Assembly (NCBI GenBank): GCA_045660265.1
Contig: JAZRDM010000037.1
Location: 1 to 9,509, forward strand
Length of the DNA: 9,509 bases
From: Scatosoma sp045660265
GTDB taxonomy: Bacteria > Bacillota > Clostridia > Christensenellales > Borkfalkiaceae
Direction: 5' to 3'
This document shows positions 1 through 6,779 of the stretch, piece after piece (position 1 is the stretch's first letter; every line of letters begins with the position of its first letter). Made by a program: the position numbers and the translations under genes. The notes beneath the pieces were generated by a model, which saw only the letters and a list, made by a program, of their open reading frames with translations, was not told where the DNA came from and searched no databases.

Positions 1-1
1 A

Positions 2-844
2 ACAGCGCATAATACTTCGGATCCCTATGTTCTTTATGATGAAGGGTATTATTATCATTGCGATTATGAAAAGGACGGTATATATCTCACGAAATCAAGT
101 GAATTGACGAAGATAGGCACGGCAAAGCCAATAAACGTATATCCTATTCCACAAGAAGGACACGGCTCTAATTGGTATGCACCAGAGTTGCATCTAATCA
201 ATGGGGTATGGTATATTTACGGTTCTCCGGAAACCAATAAAGGATTACACACAATGCATGTTATTTCCCGTCGAAATACAGACCCGATGGGAGATTTTAC
301 CGATATGCAGGAAATAAAAGGGTTAGGGCAGGTTTGGTGTTTGGACGGAACGGTATTAGAATACAAAAAGAGTCATTATTTTATTTGGTCGTATGGCGAC
401 AGAATATGTATGGCGAAAATGTTTTCTCCAACAGAGATTTCCTCGGAGCATATTCTTTTGGTTGAATGTACCGATGAGTTTGAAATGCGCAATGGGAGAA
501 TTATTGAAGGACCTGCTATCTTAAAACGCAATGAAAAGATACATTTGATATATTCTACGAATGACAGTCAAACGGATGATTATTGTTTGGGAATGGTTAC
601 GTTCGCAGGCGGAGAAATTACGAACGCTGCAAATTGGATGAAAACGCCCAAGGCTGTTTTTGAACGCACGGAAAATATATTTGGACCAGGGCACTGTTCG
701 TTTACTAAGGTTGGAGAAGATGATTATATTGTATATCATGCCAACTTAGTAACTGGTAGTGGCTGGGAGGGCAGGAGCGTTTGGGTTCAAAAAATTGAAT
801 GGGATGAAAAGGACATGCCCATTTTTGGCAAGCCCCATTTTTAA
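2..844 (+). CDS. Glycoside hydrolase family 43 protein (5' end outside window)
   Basis: The 3' part of a five-bladed beta-propeller glycosidase of family GH43, whose members act mainly as alpha-L-arabinofuranosidases or beta-xylosidases on plant hemicellulose and pectin side chains. The frame is open from base 2, giving 280 visible residues and a TAA stop. Visible signatures, numbered from the first visible codon: SDPYV with the likely general-base Asp at residue 7; WYAPELH; WCLDGTV with the pKa-modulating Asp at 115; IEGPAILK with the likely general-acid Glu at 169; GPGHCSF with the conserved His at 231; and YHA. All three catalytic carboxylates are present, so the enzyme should be active. 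Since DPYV usually lies close to the N-terminus, only a short stretch is missing, but whether a signal peptide exists cannot be seen. The exact substrate is not readable. The gene is richer in A+T than the operon that follows. Confidence 0.9.
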   Translation, partial: TAHNTSDPYVLYDEGYYYHCDYEKDGIYLTKSSELTKIGTAKPINVYPIPQEGHGSNWYAPELHLINGVWYIYGSPETNKGLHTMHVISRRNTDPMGDFTDMQEIKGLGQVWCLDGTVLEYKKSHYFIWSYGDRICMAKMFSPTEISSEHILLVECTDEFEMRNGRIIEGPAILKRNEKIHLIYSTNDSQTDDYCLGMVTFAGGEITNAANWMKTPKAVFERTENIFGPGHCSFTKVGEDDYIVYHANLVTGSGWEGRSVWVQKIEWDEKDMPIFGKPHF

Positions 845-923
845 GTTAAAATTGAAACCAACAAAAGAATTTGAGGTTGATTAGTTGTATTTAAATTATC
901 TGTATGCAAAAATGTAATTTTTT

Positions 924-951
924 TTGACGGAGTACTTTCGTTAATGATAAC
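924..951 (+). promoter_or_regulatory. Candidate sigma-70/sigma-A promoter of the nine-gene operon
   Basis: A TTGACG hexamer at 924-929 matches the -35 consensus at five of six positions. It is followed after 16 bases by GATAAC at 946-951, which matches the -10 consensus at four of six. It sits in an A/T-rich gap upstream of the first gene of the operon, with a T-run just before the -35. Transcription would start near base 958. Other -10-like strings exist nearby (TATATT at 960-965), so the exact choice is tentative. Confidence 0.4.
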
Positions 952-976
952 AAATAGTGTATATTGCGCTTTAATA

Positions 977-990
977 TGAAAACGTTTGCG
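977..990 (+). promoter_or_regulatory. LacI-family / CcpA (cre)-like operator candidate
   Basis: The 14-mer TGAAAACGTTTGCG is centred on AAACGTTT, the CG-centred palindromic core of LacI/GalR-family operators. It matches the cre consensus TGWNANCGNTNWCA at all but two positions, both in the right half. It lies just downstream of the candidate promoter, where a bound repressor would block transcription. Sugar-catabolic operons in Bacillota are commonly controlled by such sites. No regulator gene is in the window. Confidence 0.4.
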
Positions 991-1012
991 ATATTTAATA
1001 AAAATTTGCGAT
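985..1012 (+). repeat. Spaced direct repeat TTTGCGAT in operon leader
   Basis: TTTGCGAT occurs at 985-992 and again at 1005-1012, a start-to-start distance of 20 bases, close to two helical turns. The first copy overlaps the right half of the LacI-like operator at 977-990. Direct repeats on the same DNA face suggest a tandem binding site, but eight-base repeats can arise by chance in A/T-rich DNA. Confidence 0.35.
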
Positions 1013-1037
1013 GTGTTATTTTAGGAGGAGATTTTAT

Positions 1038-2078
1038 ATGTTGGCATTGGTGAAAACCCAAAAAGGGGAAGGATTTTTAGAATTGATGGAATGCCCCATT
1101 CCTACGATTGGGGAAGACGAGGTGTTAATTCGCGTGGTTTACGGGGGAATTTGCGGTACGGATATTCACATTTTGCACGATCAATTTACTTATTATCCAC
1201 CCGTGATTATTGGACATGAGTTTTCGGGAGAAGTGGTGCAAGTGGGGAGCGGCGTAACTTCCTTTTCGGTAGGCGATAGTGTTGTGGGAGAGCCTCATAA
1301 TCGACATTGCGGAAAATGCTATCTTTGCCGCAATGGACATATCCAAAATTGTGCGGATAAACGCTCGATTGGTTGGGGTATAGACGGTTGCTTTACCACT
1401 TACCTTGTTATGCCAGAAAAATTATTACACAAAGTACCCCAAGGGCTTTCGTTAAAAGATGCGGCAATGGCAGAACCTACGGCAATCGTGGCGCATCAAT
1501 TATTAGAGCGTGCGCGTATAACGCCCGGCGATAACGTGGTAATAATGGGGGTTGGACCCATCGCATTGTTGGCTGCGCAAATGGCACGCGTTGCAGGCGC
1601 GGGGAAAATCATCCTTTGCGGATGTACAGGGGATATTCCCTATCGCTTGAAGATTGCCGATGAATTGAACTGTTACGATAAATTTATAGACGTTTTAACT
1701 GAAAACGCCGTACAAATTATTATGGAAGAAACGGGTGTCGGGGCTGATTTGGTAGTGGAAGCTTCGGGTGCGGCGAGTGCGATTTCTACGGCGATTAAAG
1801 TGCTTAAAAAACGTGGACTTTTTTGCGCGATTGGTATGACTGCGAGAGAGAAGGTAGAAGTGCCTTGGAATGAAGCTATGATGAAGGTTTTGGATTTGCA
1901 GTTTAATATGAGCTCCAGTTATAACGGCTGGGATATAGCGTTAAAGTTACTTGCTTCGGGGAAGGTAAACGTTGCGCCGATGATCAGCGTGCGCGAGCTT
2001 ACCGAATGGAAGGAAGCTTTTGCCGATTTGGAAGAGGGGAAAGCTATGAAGGTTTTGCTTACCCCTAAATGCGATTGA
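1038..2078 (+). CDS. Zinc-dependent medium-chain dehydrogenase (sorbitol/threonine dehydrogenase-like), copy 1
   Basis: A 346-residue cytoplasmic NAD(P)-dependent oxidoreductase of the zinc alcohol dehydrogenase family, which interconverts a secondary alcohol (often a polyol or sugar) and a carbonyl. Visible catalytic-zinc ligands are Cys39 (GGICGTDIH), His60-Glu61 (GHEF) and Glu146 (AEP). The structural-zinc cysteines are 91, 94, 97 and 105. The Rossmann glycine motif GVGPIALLAAQ is at 171-181. I chose ATG 1038 because AGGAGGAG (1023-1030) lies seven bases before it; an earlier in-frame ATG at 1011 lies upstream of that site. It is the first gene of the operon, followed by the SDR after a 53-base gap. 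The family is certain; the substrate is not readable. A sugar, polyol or sugar acid is inferred from context. Confidence 0.93.
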   Translation: MLALVKTQKGEGFLELMECPIPTIGEDEVLIRVVYGGICGTDIHILHDQFTYYPPVIIGHEFSGEVVQVGSGVTSFSVGDSVVGEPHNRHCGKCYLCRNGHIQNCADKRSIGWGIDGCFTTYLVMPEKLLHKVPQGLSLKDAAMAEPTAIVAHQLLERARITPGDNVVIMGVGPIALLAAQMARVAGAGKIILCGCTGDIPYRLKIADELNCYDKFIDVLTENAVQIIMEETGVGADLVVEASGAASAISTAIKVLKKRGLFCAIGMTAREKVEVPWNEAMMKVLDLQFNMSSSYNGWDIALKLLASGKVNVAPMISVRELTEWKEAFADLEEGKAMKVLLTPKCD

Positions 2079-2092
2079 TAAATGCAGTACGA

Positions 2093-2112
2093 CGCAAAGC
2101 AAGCGCTTTGTG
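2093..2112 (+). other. Intergenic RNA hairpin candidate between genes 1 and 2
   Basis: CGCAAAGC (2093-2100) can pair with GCTTTGTG (2105-2112) around a four-base AAGC loop, giving an eight-pair stem with one G-U wobble. There is no T-run after it, so it is not a classical terminator. It lies in the widest gap inside the operon, a few bases before the ribosome binding site of the SDR gene. It could act as an mRNA processing or stability element. Confidence 0.4.
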
Positions 2113-2131
2113 CCGCTAAAAGGAGAGATGT

Positions 2132-2908
2132 ATGCAAATTGATTTCAAAAATAAAACGGTGGTAATTACGGGCGGCGCAGGTGGACTTGGTGTTGCTATG
2201 GTACGTTGTTTCGCTTCCAGTGGGGCAACCGTAGCTTTGTGTGATTTAAAAGGTGCGCACGCAGCGGCAGATATTTTAAGGCAGGAAGGCATGTCTGTTG
2301 TCGGATATGAATTTGATATAACAAATCGGGAAGCCGTGAAGACGGCTATGGCACAAATCGCCAAGGAACATGGCGGGAGAATTGATATTCTTATAAACAA
2401 TGCAGGCATTAACGTTGGCGCGGATGAGCGCAAACATGTAGATTCGTTTAGCGACGCATGGTGGGACGCCATTTTAGAGGTGGATTTAGACGGTACGTAT
2501 AATTGCACAAAGCTTGCCGTTCCTTATATGAAAGAAGGCAGTGCTATTGTCAATATCAGTTCCATCGTAGGGATGGTACCTTTGCGTAATCAATGTGCGT
2601 TTACGGCAGCAAAAGCGGCGGTCATTAATTTTACCAAAGCGATTGCCATGGAGCTTGCTCCGCAGGGGATACGCGCAAACGCCGTTTGTCCTGGCACGAT
2701 AGGCATTGCGATCACCCAAAAACTTTGGGAAAAGGACAGCGCAATGCAAGGGTTGCTCTCCCATATTCCCATGGGTAGACAGGGGGTACCGGAAGAAATC
2801 GCAAATGCGACAGCCTTTCTTGCTTCTGATGCCGCTTCGTATATTACGGGGGCGGTATTGCCGGTGGACGGCGGCTGGACGTGTGGCGGCTATGCCAGAA
2901 ACTTTTGA
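2132..2908 (+). CDS. Short-chain dehydrogenase/reductase with altered catalytic tetrad
   Basis: A 258-residue classical SDR by length and fold. Visible in order: cofactor motif TGGAGGLG (13-20); Asp38 at the end of the second strand (ALCDL), which in this family favours NAD(H) over NADP(H); NNAG (89-92); VDLDG (117-121); ISS (142-144); the active-site segment around 155-164; and the C-terminal PVDGGW. Relatives usually oxidise sugars, polyols or hydroxy acids. The odd point is the active site: the usual YxxxK is FTAAK, with Phe157 and Lys161 (codon TTT at 2600-2602), and the tetrad Asn position is Asp118. Ser144 is kept. Loss of the Tyr hydroxyl generally abolishes normal SDR catalysis, so this is either a non-standard dehydrogenase or a protein with another role. 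The start follows AAGGAG (2120-2125). Confidence 0.9.
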   Translation: MQIDFKNKTVVITGGAGGLGVAMVRCFASSGATVALCDLKGAHAAADILRQEGMSVVGYEFDITNREAVKTAMAQIAKEHGGRIDILINNAGINVGADERKHVDSFSDAWWDAILEVDLDGTYNCTKLAVPYMKEGSAIVNISSIVGMVPLRNQCAFTAAKAAVINFTKAIAMELAPQGIRANAVCPGTIGIAITQKLWEKDSAMQGLLSHIPMGRQGVPEEIANATAFLASDAASYITGAVLPVDGGWTCGGYARNF

Positions 2909-2926
2909 TTGAAAAAGGAGAACTCT

Positions 2927-3688
2927 ATGCAAACGTTTGCTTCTAAAGTGTTAAATACGGCGATTCCACAAGGGGAGATAGGTGTATTTTTTCTTGGACA
3001 AGCCGGTTTTATTTTGAAAACGCCCAAAGGGGAATTGATTGCGGTAGATCCTTATCTTTCCGACTGTTGCAATCGGTATTTTGGATTTAAGAGATTAATG
3101 CCTTATATTCTTTCCCCTGAAGATTTAGTGTTCGATTATCTCGTAGCGTCGCACGCACACTACGATCATTTTGACCCTGACAGCGTTCCTGCCTTGATGG
3201 CAAACGGAAAAACACAGTTTATCGGCGCGCTTGACACCGCTGCAGAATGTGAGAAATTGGGTATAAAAGAACGGGTTTCCTTTATTAGCGTAGGAGATAA
3301 GGTGTCGCTCGGTAGCGTTACACTTACAGCAATTCGGTGTGATCACGGAGAGGATACGCCGCACGCCGTAGGGCTTTTATTTGAAATAGAAGGTAAAAAG
3401 ATTTATATGATGGGGGATACGGCTTATCACCCCGATTGGCTTTTGGACTCTCAAATTCAAGGCGTAGACCTTTTAATTTTGCCCATTAACGGTGCTTTTG
3501 GCAACTTAAACGAAAAGCAAGCGGCACAAGTGGTCAGCATTTTGAAACCAAAGCTTGCCGTTCCTTGCCATTTTTGGAACTTTGCCCAACACTTTGGTTC
3601 GCCGGCACTTTTTATGGAAGAAATGAAAAATATTTGTCCCGATGAGATGTATGTTCTTCTTCGTCAAGGGGAGGAGATACAGGTATGA
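2927..3688 (+). CDS. Metallo-beta-lactamase-fold hydrolase, UlaG-like (lactonase candidate)
   Basis: A 253-residue cytoplasmic metallohydrolase. Family signatures are GQAGFILK (24-31), DPYLSD (41-46), the metal motif SHAHYDHFD with His76, His78, Asp80 and His81, then His140, Asp164 in MMGDTAYH, PINGAFGN (186-193) and His215 in PCHFW. This arrangement resembles UlaG, the L-ascorbate-6-phosphate lactonase, and related MBL-fold proteins, so opening of a sugar lactone is the best guess. Next to two or three dehydrogenases and an epimerase-like gene, a lactonase step after C1 oxidation makes sense. ATG 2927 is chosen because AAGGAG (2915-2920) lies six bases upstream; the in-frame TTG at 2909 precedes that site. 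The stop overlaps the next start as ATGA. It is not an ascorbate operon: no UlaABC or UlaDEF homologues are visible. Confidence 0.88.
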   Translation: MQTFASKVLNTAIPQGEIGVFFLGQAGFILKTPKGELIAVDPYLSDCCNRYFGFKRLMPYILSPEDLVFDYLVASHAHYDHFDPDSVPALMANGKTQFIGALDTAAECEKLGIKERVSFISVGDKVSLGSVTLTAIRCDHGEDTPHAVGLLFEIEGKKIYMMGDTAYHPDWLLDSQIQGVDLLILPINGAFGNLNEKQAAQVVSILKPKLAVPCHFWNFAQHFGSPALFMEEMKNICPDEMYVLLRQGEEIQV

Positions 3689-4596
3689 TAACCTATGGCA
3701 AATATAAAAATCGCCCTTCTGTTATCGTGCAAAGTGAAACATTGCGTGCTGTGATGTTACCCGAAGATGGAGCGAAAATGACGTCGTTAACGGGAGTTAA
3801 AAATAATAAAGAATTGCTTTTGACCAAGAGTGGAGAAGAATATAAGGTATTAACTTACGAAGGAAACTACGTGGAATCGGAATGTTCGGCATTCGATGAT
3901 ATGTGTCCCACTATTGATCCTTATACTTCTGATTTTGGAGAAAACGTCGGCAAAACTTATCCGGATCATGGAGAATGTTGCCGTTTGCCCTACAAGGTAG
4001 AAATTACGAAAGATGCTGCGGTGTTAACGGCTCGTTCTCGCTTATTTCCTATCACATACAAAAAGACGGTTGCAATAAACAACCGTGGTATAAGGTTGAC
4101 GTACGAAGTGGAAAATCACGGAGTGGAGGAGTTTCCTTTTCTGTGGGCTGGACACATTATGTTAAAAGGGGAGGACGATATGGAGCTCCGTACTCCGTTT
4201 GCACCGGACGCGCCGATTGAAATGATGTTTGCAACGTCGGGGTACGATCAAAATACGCTTCCCAAAAAGCGTCTTTCAGGGTTTCATCCTGGCAAAGGCG
4301 CGGCGTATAAGTTTTATTATTTAGAGCCTATTAAAGAAGGTCGTTTTTCAGCGGTATATGCAGACGGGAAGGAGCTTATATTTGCCTACGATAAAGAGAA
4401 ATTGCCTTATCTTGGCGTTTGGCTAAACAACGGGGAATTTCAAAATCTTTACAATATTGCTCCCGAGCCTTGTAATATACCTTTTGATTCGCCCCATAAA
4501 GCAAAAATGCGCGGCTATACGGCGAGTATTCCGGCGAAGGGAAAATTTGAAATAACGATAGACATATTATATATAGGAGAAAAGGAAAATGAATAA
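3685..4596 (+). CDS. Aldose 1-epimerase-like (galactose mutarotase superfamily) protein
   Basis: A 303-residue beta-rich protein of the galactose mutarotase-like fold. Supporting features are the N-terminal LPEDGAKMTSL (25-35), where aldose epimerases carry a P-x-x-G-G-x-x-x-S-L type segment, WAGHIML with His157 as candidate catalytic acid, and IAPEPCNIPFDS with Glu261 as candidate catalytic base. Length and overall plan fit aldose 1-epimerases of the LacX/YphB kind, which interconvert sugar anomers or bind sugars. The match is weaker than for its neighbours, so it could be a divergent member with another carbohydrate. Its ATG overlaps the stop of the UlaG-like gene (ATGA, 3685-3688), with GAGGAG (3671-3676) upstream, so the two are probably translationally coupled. 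It could supply the anomer that is oxidised to a lactone. Confidence 0.75.
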   Translation: MITYGKYKNRPSVIVQSETLRAVMLPEDGAKMTSLTGVKNNKELLLTKSGEEYKVLTYEGNYVESECSAFDDMCPTIDPYTSDFGENVGKTYPDHGECCRLPYKVEITKDAAVLTARSRLFPITYKKTVAINNRGIRLTYEVENHGVEEFPFLWAGHIMLKGEDDMELRTPFAPDAPIEMMFATSGYDQNTLPKKRLSGFHPGKGAAYKFYYLEPIKEGRFSAVYADGKELIFAYDKEKLPYLGVWLNNGEFQNLYNIAPEPCNIPFDSPHKAKMRGYTASIPAKGKFEITIDILYIGEKENE

Positions 4597-5653
4597 TCAA
4601 GCAATGAAAGCAATCACCGTTTACGGGCCGCGAGATGCGCGTATGGAAACGGTTAAGAAACCCGAAGCTACGGGAGATATGGTTGTCGTAAAGGTGTGCC
4701 GCACAGGGGTTTGCGCTACCGATCAATCTATTTATACAGGAGATAGTAGTTTTATCCGTTCCGGAGAGATTGTATATCCTTGTCGTTTTGGCCACGAATG
4801 GGCTGGCATTGTAGAGTCGGTAGGCCCTGACGTGAAAAATTTTAAAGTAGGGGATCGGGTGTATTCAGATAATTTTGTGACTTGCGGTAAGTGTGATGCT
4901 TGCAGGATGGGGGATTATATGAGCTGTCCGTCCATATGGTCGGTGGGTACGGTAAATTGCTGGGATGGTTGTTATGCTGAATATATGCAGATGCCCGAGC
5001 GTCATGTGTTTCATTTGCCCGATAATCTTTCTATGGATGAAGGTGCATTGATTGAGCCTGCAAGTATTGCCTACGATGCGTTTCGAGGGGTTACTTTGAC
5101 GGAAAAAGATACGGTTGTGGTTTATGGGACGGGAGCAATTGGTATGATTGCGGTTTGGCTTGCTAAGTATTACGGGGCAGGCAGAGTAATTCTTGTAGGC
5201 AGAAGTGATGAAAAGTTGAAAGTTGCTATGCAAATCGGTGCGGATTTTGTAATCAACGGCAAAAAAGAGAATGCAGTTGCGAAAATTAAAGAACTTTCGT
5301 TGGGAAAAAAGGGTGCAAATTTAATTGTGGAAACGGCGGGTTCTCCTGCTGCATTAAAGGATAGTATTGCTTGTGCGGCGCGCTATGCAAGAATTTCCAT
5401 CGTGAGTTTTTATGAAAAAAATCTTGATGATCTTCCCATTGATCCCATTGTCCTTGGTTGTTTTTCGTTGGTGGGTGCGGCTGGACGCTATGGGAATGCT
5501 CCAGAAGTATGCGAAATTATGAGTAAAAATCCCGTGAAACTGAGCCCTATTATTACCCACCACGTTCCGTTCGCTGAAGCGATAGACGTTTTTGAAAACG
5601 AAGAAAAATATCACGCAACAAAAATTAAAGCGATGATCACGTTTGATGAATAA
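4589..5653 (+). CDS. Zinc-dependent medium-chain dehydrogenase, copy 2
   Basis: A 354-residue zinc alcohol dehydrogenase-family oxidoreductase, clearly divergent from the first copy. Catalytic-zinc ligands are Cys42 (TGVCATD), His69-Glu70 (GHEW) and Glu156 (IEPA). The structural-zinc cysteines are 99, 102, 105 and 113. The nucleotide-binding motif GTGAIG is at 180-185. GRSDEK after the second strand carries Arg/Ser rather than a clear Asp, so cofactor preference is uncertain. The start overlaps the preceding gene by eight bases, and AGGAGA (4575-4580) lies eight bases before the ATG; a second in-frame ATG at 4604 is possible but lacks a better site. Two non-identical dehydrogenases in one operon suggest two separate oxidation steps, or oxidation at one carbon and reduction at another as in epimerisation. 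Confidence 0.93.
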   Translation: MNNQAMKAITVYGPRDARMETVKKPEATGDMVVVKVCRTGVCATDQSIYTGDSSFIRSGEIVYPCRFGHEWAGIVESVGPDVKNFKVGDRVYSDNFVTCGKCDACRMGDYMSCPSIWSVGTVNCWDGCYAEYMQMPERHVFHLPDNLSMDEGALIEPASIAYDAFRGVTLTEKDTVVVYGTGAIGMIAVWLAKYYGAGRVILVGRSDEKLKVAMQIGADFVINGKKENAVAKIKELSLGKKGANLIVETAGSPAALKDSIACAARYARISIVSFYEKNLDDLPIDPIVLGCFSLVGAAGRYGNAPEVCEIMSKNPVKLSPIITHHVPFAEAIDVFENEEKYHATKIKAMITFDE

Positions 5654-5664
5654 GGAGAAAGAAT

Positions 5665-6090
5665 ATGGAAAAGAAAAAATTGCCTCCCCTTTTGGTAGAA
5701 GTAGAAAAAGTAAAGCCGATGGTCTGCGGAAAAGAATATGAATCGCGCATGATTCTTGATCACGTAATTACGGGGAGAGACGACGTGATTCAAATCAATC
5801 ACGGTACGGTAAAAGCAGGTTATGCTTTAGACGGCGCAACGCACGAAGAAGATGAAATTTATTACATTCTTTCGGGAAAAGGCAAGCTGCAGTTGGATGA
5901 GAAAATTTTTGATATTGCAGGCGGACAGGTTATATTTATTCCCGCGGGTTGTTTTCATGCGTTGGATAATCGAGAATCGAAAGAAGATATGTGCATTCTC
6001 ACTTTTTGGCGTGATTGGCGTTTTAATGACGCATATGAAGCGCGTTTGAAATTGTGGGGAAAATCTTTTAAGACGATAGACGAAGAATGA
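5665..6090 (+). CDS. Small single-domain cupin protein
   Basis: A 141-residue protein with one RmlC-like cupin barrel. Cupin motif 1 spans 52-71 with Gly52, His60, Glu64 and Gly71 in exact register, but Ala58 stands where the first metal-binding His is usual. Motif 2 is complete at 87-102: Gly87, Pro93, Gly95, His98 and Asn102. Three of four canonical metal ligands (His60, Glu64, His98) remain, enough in some cupins. Such small cupins in sugar operons act as isomerases, epimerases or sugar/effector-binding proteins; the sequence does not decide. Its start follows AAGGAG (5652-5657), which overlaps the stop of the preceding dehydrogenase. Confidence 0.88.
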   Translation: MEKKKLPPLLVEVEKVKPMVCGKEYESRMILDHVITGRDDVIQINHGTVKAGYALDGATHEEDEIYYILSGKGKLQLDEKIFDIAGGQVIFIPAGCFHALDNRESKEDMCILTFWRDWRFNDAYEARLKLWGKSFKTIDEE

Positions 6091-6100
6091 GGAGAACGTT

Positions 6101-6757
6101 ATGAAACCGTTAAATAAATATATTGATCATACCAACTTAAAACCCTTTGCGACCAAAGCGGATGTTGAAAAGCTCTGTGCGGAAGCGCGTAGATGGGATT
6201 TTGCTTCCGTTTGCGTAAATCCTTGTGATATTACCCTTTCTAAAAAACTGCTTGAAGGGTCTTCCGTTTTGACTTGCACGGTAATCGGGTTTCCTCTTGG
6301 TAGAAATACTACCGCTATCAAAGTTGCTGAAACAGAAGAAGCTTACGCACTCGGTTGCGATGAGTTTGATATGGTGATCAATGTTGGAAAGTTAAAGGAC
6401 GGTGAGACCGATTATGTAAAAAACGAGATTGCCGCCGTAGTAAAAGCAGCAAGGGGCAAAACAGTTAAGGTGATTATTGAAACGGGACTTTTAACGGACG
6501 AAGAAAAGGCAATCGCGACCCGTCTTGCTTGTGAAGCAGGAGCGCACTTTGTGAAAACGTGTACAGGGGTTTCGGTTGGTGTTGCCACAGTAGAAGATAT
6601 TCGCCTAATGAAGGAAAATATTAGCGGTAACGTGCAGTTGAAGGCATCTTCCGGGATTCGTTCCTATGAAGAAGCAAAAGCTTTAATCGATGCGGGGGCA
6701 GATCGACTTGGTACGTCCGCAGGAGAACTGATTATCAATAGCGCAATTAAAAACTAA
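6101..6757 (+). CDS. deoC: Deoxyribose-phosphate aldolase (DeoC family)
   Basis: A 218-residue class I aldolase of the DeoC/DERA TIM-barrel family, which cleaves 2-deoxy-D-ribose 5-phosphate into acetaldehyde and glyceraldehyde 3-phosphate. The N-terminal IDHTNLKP (8-15) is diagnostic. Catalytic residues are present: Asp90 in FDMVINVG, the Schiff-base Lys152 in VKTCTG and the proton-relay Lys181 in LKASSGIR. Length is typical. Odd points: the usual KTSTG reads KTCTG, and the phosphate-binding Gly-Gly after the second lysine reads Ser184-Gly185, which may reflect a non-standard substrate. AGGAG (6090-6094) overlaps the cupin stop. No other deo genes (phosphorylase, phosphopentomutase, DeoR) are here, so nucleoside salvage is unlikely. 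Pairing with the adjacent kinase suggests phosphorylation then cleavage. Confidence 0.93.
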   Translation: MKPLNKYIDHTNLKPFATKADVEKLCAEARRWDFASVCVNPCDITLSKKLLEGSSVLTCTVIGFPLGRNTTAIKVAETEEAYALGCDEFDMVINVGKLKDGETDYVKNEIAAVVKAARGKTVKVIIETGLLTDEEKAIATRLACEAGAHFVKTCTGVSVGVATVEDIRLMKENISGNVQLKASSGIRSYEEAKALIDAGADRLGTSAGELIINSAIKN

Positions 6758-6779
6758 AAAGGAGTAAGGGAGAAAGAAT

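Noticed and set aside
104..106. TTG as the start of the GH43 gene
   Set aside because: The frame is open upstream to the window edge and encodes the family motif SDPYV with a catalytic Asp at 20-22, so 104 is internal.
845..923. Terminator after the GH43 gene
   Set aside because: Only four-base pairings (AACC/GGTT type) are visible and no stem followed by a T-run, so none is called.
1011..1013. ATG as start of the first dehydrogenase
   Set aside because: The strong AGGAGGAG site at 1023-1030 lies after it and is properly spaced to the ATG at 1038, where family similarity begins.
2909..2911. TTG as start of the UlaG-like hydrolase
   Set aside because: AAGGAG at 2915-2920 lies downstream of it and serves the ATG at 2927.
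2486..2932. 148-codon open frame on the reverse strand across the SDR gene
   Set aside because: No family motif is visible, and it is a shadow of the SDR frame.
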